The notes under the pieces: generated by a model
The model's input: only the letters and a program-made list of their open reading frames with translations
Databases searched by the model: none
Told to the model about the DNA's origin: nothing
Shown here: piece after piece, positions 15,560 to 20,591 of the stretch
Position numbering within the stretch: position 1 is the first letter of the stretch
How the letters are laid out: each line of letters opens with the position of its first letter
Position numbers and translations under genes: made by a program
Source: Undibacterium sp.
GTDB taxonomy: Bacteria; Pseudomonadota; Gammaproteobacteria; Burkholderiales; Burkholderiaceae
DNA: 20,591 nucleotides
Assembly (NCBI GenBank): GCA_014376575.1
Contig: JACMRF010000098.1
Coordinates: forward strand, 1 to 20,591
Direction: 5' to 3'

Positions 15560-15576
15560 GTCTTCCAACTATAGAA

Positions 15577-16812
15577 TTATCCTGGTCGTTTCATCTGACA
15601 CGATGACGGTTGAGAAGCAACAAAGGCATCAATTTTCTGATTTGTCTTCCAGCCCATGCCAGTATTTTCTTGATCAAAGATGACATCCTTGCCGTTTGTT
15701 TTGACCCAAGTAGCGATATACAAAGGTTGTTGAATCTGGTGATCCACTTTACGTATGACATCTTCGCCATTCAAGCTCTTTACTTTCATTCCTTCCATCG
15801 CAAATGCAATCTTTGTTGGGTCTATTGACTTGGCTTCCTTGGCTGCCTTGGCTACTGCTGCAATGACTGAATACGTCGCCATGGCGTAATAATCGTCCTT
15901 GTATTTTGCCTTAAATCCTTCCACAATTTCTTTGCCTGAGAAGGTTTCATTGTTCGGGTGCCAATAACTCACTTGTTTGACTCGATCAACTCCTGATGCA
16001 CCCATCGCGGTTGGGACGCCTGACGTGCCACCATAGTAGGTATAAAAATTAGCTTTCAAATCAGAGTCTTTTGACGATTTGATCAATAACGCCAAGTCTG
16101 CACCCCAGTTACCCGTAATAACAGTATCGGCACCAGATGCTTTAATTTTTGCAACATAAGGTGAAAAATCTTTGACCTGACCAATTGGGTGTAAATCATC
16201 ACCAACAATCTGGATATCTGGACGCTTGCGTGCTAGATATTCTTTTGCGGCCCGAGTAACTTGATGACCAAAAGAATAGTTCTGTCCAATAATATAAACT
16301 TTTTTGATCGCGGTATCTTTGGCGATGAAGGTGGTCAATGCTTCCATCTTCATGTCTGAATTTGAATCAAAACGGAAATGCCAAAAACTACATTTACTAT
16401 TCGTCATATCCGGATCAACTGCAGCGTAATTCAGGTAGACAATTTCTTTTCCGGGATTGCGTTCGTTATGTTTATTCACAGCATCTAATAGTGCCAATCC
16501 GACCCCAGATCCATTACCTTGCGTAATATATCTAAAGCCTTTATCAATGGCCGACTTCAGCATAGCAAGAGATTCCTGCGGGCTTCCTTTATTATCGAAA
16601 CCAACAACTTCGAATTTATTGTCACCCGCCCACTTCTCGGCATTGGCTTTCTCTGCAATAAATTGATATGAATTTAAAATGTTCTGTCCGACTGGTGCGA
16701 ACGGTCCGGATAACGGATCTATAAATGCTATTTTGATGGTATCCGCCATCACGAGTGGTGTGGCTAAAGCGAAGGTGATGGCTAAAACCGATGCGCGCAA
16801 TTGAAATTTCAT
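15577..16812 (-). CDS. Periplasmic substrate-binding protein of the HAAT (Liv) family
   Basis: A 411-residue type I periplasmic binding protein. The signal peptide (1-23) has a basic start MKFQLR, a hydrophobic core and the cleavage site VMA before DTIKIAFIDPLSGPFAPVG, the usual first strand and ligand loop of the Leu/Ile/Val-binding family (Peripla_BP_6). A long C-terminal lobe follows with YGGTSGVPTAMGASG. Two cysteines, one in NSKCSFWHF and one at the very end (SSCQMKRPG), might form a disulfide. The frame runs 16 codons further upstream to 16860. ATG 16812 is chosen for the signal peptide and for GGAGAGAG close before it. It lies between the acyl-CoA ligase gene and livH, so the ligand is probably a carboxylic acid that the ligase then activates; that is inference. 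Confidence 0.92.
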   Translation of the reverse strand: MKFQLRASVLAITFALATPLVMADTIKIAFIDPLSGPFAPVGQNILNSYQFIAEKANAEKWAGDNKFEVVGFDNKGSPQESLAMLKSAIDKGFRYITQGNGSGVGLALLDAVNKHNERNPGKEIVYLNYAAVDPDMTNSKCSFWHFRFDSNSDMKMEALTTFIAKDTAIKKVYIIGQNYSFGHQVTRAAKEYLARKRPDIQIVGDDLHPIGQVKDFSPYVAKIKASGADTVITGNWGADLALLIKSSKDSDLKANFYTYYGGTSGVPTAMGASGVDRVKQVSYWHPNNETFSGKEIVEGFKAKYKDDYYAMATYSVIAAVAKAAKEAKSIDPTKIAFAMEGMKVKSLNGEDVIRKVDHQIQQPLYIATWVKTNGKDVIFDQENTGMGWKTNQKIDAFVASQPSSCQMKRPG

Positions 16813-16865
16813 TTGTCTCTCTCCAATACGATTGTTTGTGGATATTATTTTTTGTTTCATTATCG

Positions 16866-16896
16866 CCTTAAGCCAAATGAATAATGCAGCTTAAGG
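16866..16896. other. Intercistronic hairpin between ligase and binding-protein genes
   Basis: CCTTAAGC (16866-16873) and GCTTAAGG (16889-16896) are perfect inverse complements around a 15-base loop, 13 bp after the ligase stop on the minus strand. No T-run follows on that strand, so it looks more like an mRNA-stabilising or processing hairpin than a terminator. Confidence 0.5.
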
Positions 16897-16908
16897 TCAT
16901 TTAATTAT

Positions 16909-18561
16909 TCATGCGGTTGGTAAATGATAATCCTTGAATTGGTCTCGTAGTTTATTTTTCTGAATTTTTCCTGTCGCGCCTAAAGGTAGTGCATCAATAA
17001 ATACAACATCATCGGGGGTCCACCACTTTGCTATTTTTCCTTCATAAAAATGAATTAATTCTTCTTTATCGACATCGACACCCGGTTTTTTCACAACTAA
17101 TAAGAGCGGTCTTTCATCCCATTTTGGATGGAAGACGCCAATGCATGCGGCTTGAAGAACACCGGGATATGACATAGCAACATTTTCTAAGTCAATGGTG
17201 CCTATCCACTCACCGCCAGACTTGATTACATCTTTACTGCGATCGGTGATTTGCATATACCCATCTTCATCTATCGTTGCAACATCTCCAGTGGGAAACC
17301 ATCCATCCTCTAATACATCTCCGCCTTCTTGTCTAAAGTAACTGCTGATGATCCAAGGCCCTTTCACCAACAAATTGCCATAAGTGATGCCATCCCAAGG
17401 TAATTCTTTACCCGCATCATCTACAATTTTCATGTCTACGCCGTAAATTGCGTGACCTTGCTTAACCAGAACAGCTTCTTGCTGAGCATCCGTCATCGAC
17501 AAATGCTTAGATTGCAGAGTACCTGCTGTACCAAGCGGTGACATTTCTGTCATACCCCAAGCGTGTACGACTTCAACGCCATAGGTATGGCGTAAGGTTT
17601 TCATCATCGCGGGCGGACAGGCAGAGCCACCAATTACAGTACGTTTAAACGATGAAAATGTCAGGTTATTTTGTGCCACATAGGTAATCAAGCCCAGCCA
17701 AATGGTTGGAACACCTGCAGAAAAAGTAACCTGCTCTTGTTCAAATAACTCGTAAAGAGATTTACCATCCATGTGAGGGCCAGGAAATACAAGTTTTGCG
17801 CCTGTGATAGGCGCTGAATATGGAAGACCCCATGCATTAACGTGAAACATCGGCACGACAGGCATAACACAATCACGAGCCGAAACATTAAGCGCATCTG
17901 GCAGTGCAGACGCGAAAGAATGTAATACGGTGGACCGATGCGAATACAAAGCTCCTTTGGGATGCCCTGTAGTGCCAGACGTATAGCAAAGACTGGATGC
18001 GGAATTTTCGTCAAACAATGGCCACTCAAAAACATCTGAGTTAGCATCAATGAGATCTTCATAGCAAAGCAAATTGGGGATGATGCCATCAGTCGGCAAG
18101 CGATCTTTATCGCACATCATCACAAAACCTTTGATGGTCGGGCACTGGCTAATTATTGCCTGAATAATAGGGAGAAACGTCATGTCAAACAAAAGAAATT
18201 GATCTTCGGCATGATTGACAATGTAGGCAATTTGATCCGGATGCAATCTTGGATTAATGGTGTGTAAAACGGCACCAGAACCTGAAACCGCATAGTAGGC
18301 TTCCATATGGCGGTAACCGTTCCACGCAAGGGTAGCGACCCGATCTCCAATTTTGATGCCAAGCTGGCGAAAAGCATTAGCTAACTTTTTAGATCGTTGA
18401 TGACACTCTTTGTAGTTGTATCGATGTATATCACCTTCTACCCTGCGAGACACAATTTCATTTTTTCCGAAATACCTATCGGCATGTTCGATGATGCTTG
18501 AAATGAGGAGGGGCTTACTCATCATTTGCCCCATGAGTGGGCTTTTTTGATACTGCGACAT
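16909..18561 (-). CDS. AlkK-type acyl-CoA synthetase (AMP-forming), medium/long-chain carboxylate
   Basis: A 550-residue member of the ANL adenylating superfamily that would convert a carboxylic acid, ATP and CoA to the acyl-CoA. Core motifs are [11 protein letters not shown] (193-203), PMFHVNAWG (237-245), HAWGMTE (333-339), the ATP-binding TGDV (424-427), the hinge region [13 protein letters not shown] (440-452) and the catalytic lysine K532 in GATGKIQK. The whole chain is very like Pseudomonas AlkK as I recall it, including the opening LMGQMM and the [18 protein letters not shown] segment; this group acts on medium-chain fatty acids or 3-methylthiopropionate. AGGAG lies 5 bases before the ATG. 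The gene starts the unit that continues with the binding protein, and its promoter region carries operator site C. Confidence 0.92.
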   Translation of the reverse strand: MSQYQKSPLMGQMMSKPLLISSIIEHADRYFGKNEIVSRRVEGDIHRYNYKECHQRSKKLANAFRQLGIKIGDRVATLAWNGYRHMEAYYAVSGSGAVLHTINPRLHPDQIAYIVNHAEDQFLLFDMTFLPIIQAIISQCPTIKGFVMMCDKDRLPTDGIIPNLLCYEDLIDANSDVFEWPLFDENSASSLCYTSGTTGHPKGALYSHRSTVLHSFASALPDALNVSARDCVMPVVPMFHVNAWGLPYSAPITGAKLVFPGPHMDGKSLYELFEQEQVTFSAGVPTIWLGLITYVAQNNLTFSSFKRTVIGGSACPPAMMKTLRHTYGVEVVHAWGMTEMSPLGTAGTLQSKHLSMTDAQQEAVLVKQGHAIYGVDMKIVDDAGKELPWDGITYGNLLVKGPWIISSYFRQEGGDVLEDGWFPTGDVATIDEDGYMQITDRSKDVIKSGGEWIGTIDLENVAMSYPGVLQAACIGVFHPKWDERPLLLVVKKPGVDVDKEELIHFYEGKIAKWWTPDDVVFIDALPLGATGKIQKNKLRDQFKDYHLPTA

Positions 18562-18637
18562 CGACTCTCCTGATATGCGTTGCGTTTAAATAGACCTAAT
18601 TGAAATTATTTATTTGACGATTAGCTGTTACAAATAG

Positions 18638-18666
18638 ATTTTTGTACGACCGTACTAATCCGTCAA
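18638..18666 (-). promoter_or_regulatory. Ligase promoter with predicted TetR-type operator, site C
   Basis: On the minus strand TTGACG (18666-18661) could be a -35, and after 17 bp AAAAAT (18643-18638) a weak -10. The spacer holds the palindrome GTACGACCGTAC (18644-18655), symmetric except for its two central bases, with the same ACG-NN-CGT core as sites A and B. A protein bound there would lie between -35 and -10, as expected for a repressor. The site is 83 bp before the ligase start codon. Confidence 0.55.
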
Positions 18667-18958
18667 TCCTTATTTATGCTGCGAAGCAACAATTAATGAA
18701 TGATCAGCTACAAAAATACTGTTTAATTTAAGAAAATTCGCATTTAAATCGATGTATTCATATACAAAAAAATAAATTTACATAGCTAAAATAAGTTTTT
18801 CTTTAGAAAGAACCTATCTATTCAGCACTTGAAAAAGTTTTTTATTGCAGTGCGATTATTAATGATCGTGGATGTGTGATTATTGAGATAATTTCAAAGA
18901 AATTAAAAAAAAAGACAATAATTTACTGAGGATTAAAGAGTGATTTCTTAACTAGAAA

Positions 18959-18981
18959 ATCTCCAACATTGCGCTGGAGAT
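18959..18981 (-). terminator. Possible terminator downstream of rlmJ
   Basis: ATCTCCA (18959-18965) pairs with TGGAGAT (18975-18981) around a 9-base loop. On the minus strand it is followed by TTTTC. It lies about 100 bp after the rlmJ stop; the short T-run makes it weak. Confidence 0.4.
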
Positions 18982-19084
18982 GATATCGATCTGCAAAAAA
19001 ATTAGCGCATGCTTTTCGGAGAGCAAAGTCAGCGGTTCGTGGGAGGAATTAAAAATTAAAGTAAATTAAAAAATTAAAATGCCA

Positions 19085-20002
19085 CTATTTCTTAACACGC
19101 CCTTTTCCAATAATTTGCGTCTCGCCAGATTCTATAACGAAATTTGCGGTAGCATCCTTACCCAAAACCTTAACTAAATACGGCATGACCTCTCTAAGAG
19201 TTGCCTCTAGCGTCCAAGGTGGATTAATTATAAACATACCGCTGCTGTGCAAGCCAAAGCCATCTGGCGTTGGGCCGCTGATAGACAAAGTGACATTTAA
19301 CCATCCGTTGGCGGGAATGCGTTTAAGACGCTCTGGTAATTGTTTAGATTCCGGACGTTGCAAGACAGGATACCAAACGGCGTAAACACCTGTAGGAAAG
19401 CGCTTTAAAGCGTCTTCTAGTGTCACTTTGACGCGACGATAATCGTCTTTAACCTCGTACGGTGGATCAATTAACACCATGCCACGTCGAGATGGGGGGG
19501 GCAACAATGCCTTTAGTCCTTCAAAGCCATCACCGGCCGCGATGATAATACGTTTTCCACGTGTCGTAGTTCGTTGCCCTTGGGCTGCAGCATGTGCATC
19601 AAGCTTACGAAAATTCTCACTGAGGATTTTGATTTCACTTGGATGCAACTCAAACAGGCGCAATCTGTCTTGCTCACGCATAAATTTATCGGCGCAATAT
19701 GGCGAGCCTGGGTAGTAACGCATTTTCCCACTTGGATTCAACTCCTTGACGAGCGCAACATATTCTGCAAGAGATGGCGGCAAATCGGTACGATCCCAAA
19801 GCGGCGCGATTCCTGTCTCATACTCCGCATTTTTACTGGCATATCCGCCATCAAGAGAATACAGTCCGGCACCTGCGTGAGTGTCGATGTAGGTGTAAGC
19901 AATATCTTTTTGACTTAGATAATTGAGTAATTGTATGGTGATGAAGTGTTTGAGGACGTCGGCATGATTGCCAGCGTGGAAGCCATGGCGATAACTCAGC
20001 AT
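19085..20002 (-). CDS. rlmJ: 23S rRNA (adenine(2030)-N6)-methyltransferase RlmJ
   Basis: A 305-residue SAM-dependent enzyme that methylates N6 of A2030 in 23S rRNA. It follows E. coli RlmJ (280 residues, recalled) almost throughout: MLSYRHGFHAGNHADVLKH at the start, the SAM-binding YIDTHAGAG (38-46), RYYPGSP (95-101), FELHPSE (117-123), the catalytic motif DPPY (179-182) used by N6-adenine methyltransferases, WYP, and SSGMFIINPPW near the end. It carries an insertion of roughly 15 residues with an Arg/Thr-rich stretch (about 138-151) before the strand leading to GDGF, and a basic C-terminal tail. The ATG at 20002 is preceded by AGGAAA 9 to 10 bases upstream. A 90-bp gap separates it from the acetyltransferase gene on the same strand, so it is probably expressed alone or with that gene. 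Confidence 0.95.
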   Translation of the reverse strand: MLSYRHGFHAGNHADVLKHFITIQLLNYLSQKDIAYTYIDTHAGAGLYSLDGGYASKNAEYETGIAPLWDRTDLPPSLAEYVALVKELNPSGKMRYYPGSPYCADKFMREQDRLRLFELHPSEIKILSENFRKLDAHAAAQGQRTTTRGKRIIIAAGDGFEGLKALLPPPSRRGMVLIDPPYEVKDDYRRVKVTLEDALKRFPTGVYAVWYPVLQRPESKQLPERLKRIPANGWLNVTLSISGPTPDGFGLHSSGMFIINPPWTLEATLREVMPYLVKVLGKDATANFVIESGETQIIGKGRVKK

Positions 20003-20059
20003 GTTGGGGATTTCCTATGAAATGACTGCATTATTTTTATTTAAAAAGCAATGCTTTGT

Positions 20060-20086
20060 AAAGAGAAGCAAGATTTTACTCTCTTT
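20060..20086. other. Small hairpin between the acetyltransferase gene and rlmJ
   Basis: AAAGAGA (20060-20066) and TCTCTTT (20080-20086) are inverse complements around a 13-base loop. No T-run follows on the minus strand, so termination of the acetyltransferase transcript here is doubtful. Confidence 0.3.
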
Positions 20087-20092
20087 TTACGT

Positions 20093-20590
20093 TCAATTGA
20101 CTCGCTTGCCGAAGATGATGAGATCGCGTTCGACTCCATCAAGAGTCGCTACGCCTGGCATATTGGCCCAAATTTGAAAGTTAAATGAAGCAAATAAATT
20201 CAAACTTGGCGTATTGTGTCCAAAAATAAATCCCAACAAGGTATGAACCTGGATGTTGGATGCATGCGCGATCGCTTCATTTAAAAAATATCGACCAAAA
20301 CCTTTACCCCTGGCATTCTCATGCAAGTAAATGGATAACTCAGCTGTTCCCGCATAAGCAGGACGACCATAAAAGTTGGAGAATGAAAGCCAGCCGGCGA
20401 TCTCTCGATCCGCACCTTCAATTACCCATAGCGGCCGTTTCTCTGGTAGATGCTCATAAAACCACTCAGCTCTCGACGCTACTGTAATAGGCTCAGTGTC
20501 CGCAGTAACTTTTCTCGACGCGATTGTAGAATTGTAAATGGCAACAATCGCAGGTAGGTCGTCAATTGTGGCAATGCGATGTGATGGAGT
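20093..20590 (-). CDS. GNAT N-acetyltransferase, phosphinothricin acetyltransferase-like (5' end outside the window)
   Basis: The frame stays open from the right edge to a TGA or TAA-type stop at 20093 and gives 165 residues, almost the whole family length (about 170-180), so only a few N-terminal residues are missing. Visible marks are the opening HRIATIDDLPAIVAIYNSTI, WFYEH, the strand AGWLSFSNFYGRPAY, the acetyl-CoA pyrophosphate loop ARGKGFGRYFLNEAI (R/Q-x-x-G-x-G/A type), LLGFIFGHNTPSLNLF and the closing GVERDLIIFGKRV. These fit the PAT/Bar/MnaT (YncA) group, which acetylates the amino group of methionine derivatives and phosphinothricin. Which of these is the natural substrate cannot be read from sequence. 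A start at the internal ATG (20326) would remove half the domain and is not credible. Confidence 0.88.
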   Translation of the reverse strand, partial: TPSHRIATIDDLPAIVAIYNSTIASRKVTADTEPITVASRAEWFYEHLPEKRPLWVIEGADREIAGWLSFSNFYGRPAYAGTAELSIYLHENARGKGFGRYFLNEAIAHASNIQVHTLLGFIFGHNTPSLNLFASFNFQIWANMPGVATLDGVERDLIIFGKRVN

Positions 20591-20591
20591 A

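Larger units (their letters stand above)
18562..19084. other. AT-rich 520-bp gap: ligase promoter region and rlmJ 3' region
   Basis: Apart from the promoter/operator at 18638-18666 and the hairpin at 18959-18981, I see only AT-rich sequence with short A and T runs and no frame that looks coding on either strand. Confidence 0.5.

Noticed and set aside
17688..18089. 133-codon minus-strand frame inside the acyl-CoA ligase gene
   Set aside because: It lies in another frame of a gene with complete ANL motifs and no independent start signal.
20060..20086. Hairpin between the acetyltransferase gene and rlmJ as a terminator
   Set aside because: No T-run follows on the transcribed strand and the stem is only seven AT-rich pairs.

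Overview
The window looks like a piece of a betaproteobacterial chromosome, most likely Burkholderiales and possibly the Oxalobacteraceae. This rests on protein resemblance recalled from memory (YbiT, RlmJ, FeoAB, LivKHMGF-type ABC genes, a FadB-like fusion, an AlkK-like ligase) and on a GC content that looks moderate to low by eye. The genus cannot be fixed from sequence alone. No rRNA, tRNA, CRISPR array, insertion sequence or prophage was seen.

Left part, plus strand (1-2893): the tail of a sulfotransferase-like protein, then a closely spaced trio. These are a short-chain dehydrogenase, a protein of the arylmalonate decarboxylase / Asp-Glu racemase superfamily that seems to lack both catalytic cysteines, and a zinc-free quinone-oxidoreductase-type MDR enzyme started by TTG. 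The trio reads as a small catabolic operon and looks richer in GC than the next section. A 570-bp gap with two hairpins follows, then a stand-alone Hpt phosphotransfer protein and, on the minus strand, a DUF4124-type envelope protein.

Iron section (4367-7633): a promoter overlapped by a good Fur box drives feoA-feoB and a small membrane-anchored protein with a CX3CX2CX2C motif, probably filling the FeoC place. A 199-residue protein of unknown function follows and ends at a bidirectional terminator shared with ybiT, which lies convergently on the minus strand.

Right part, all minus strand (7654-20591): ybiT (ABC-F ATPase); a fused enoyl-CoA hydratase / 3-hydroxyacyl-CoA dehydrogenase; then, in transcription order, an AlkK-type acyl-CoA ligase, a periplasmic binding protein, and livH-livM-livG-livF with overlapping stops and starts. 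A strong terminator separates the binding-protein gene from livH. Three similar palindromes with an ACG-NN-CGT core sit upstream of the hydratase fusion, livH and the ligase. They are the best new signal here: a predicted TetR-type operator that would co-regulate uptake, activation and beta-oxidation of a carboxylic acid. This implies that the Liv-type transporter carries an organic or fatty acid rather than branched-chain amino acids. The window ends with rlmJ and a phosphinothricin-acetyltransferase-like GNAT gene cut by the edge.
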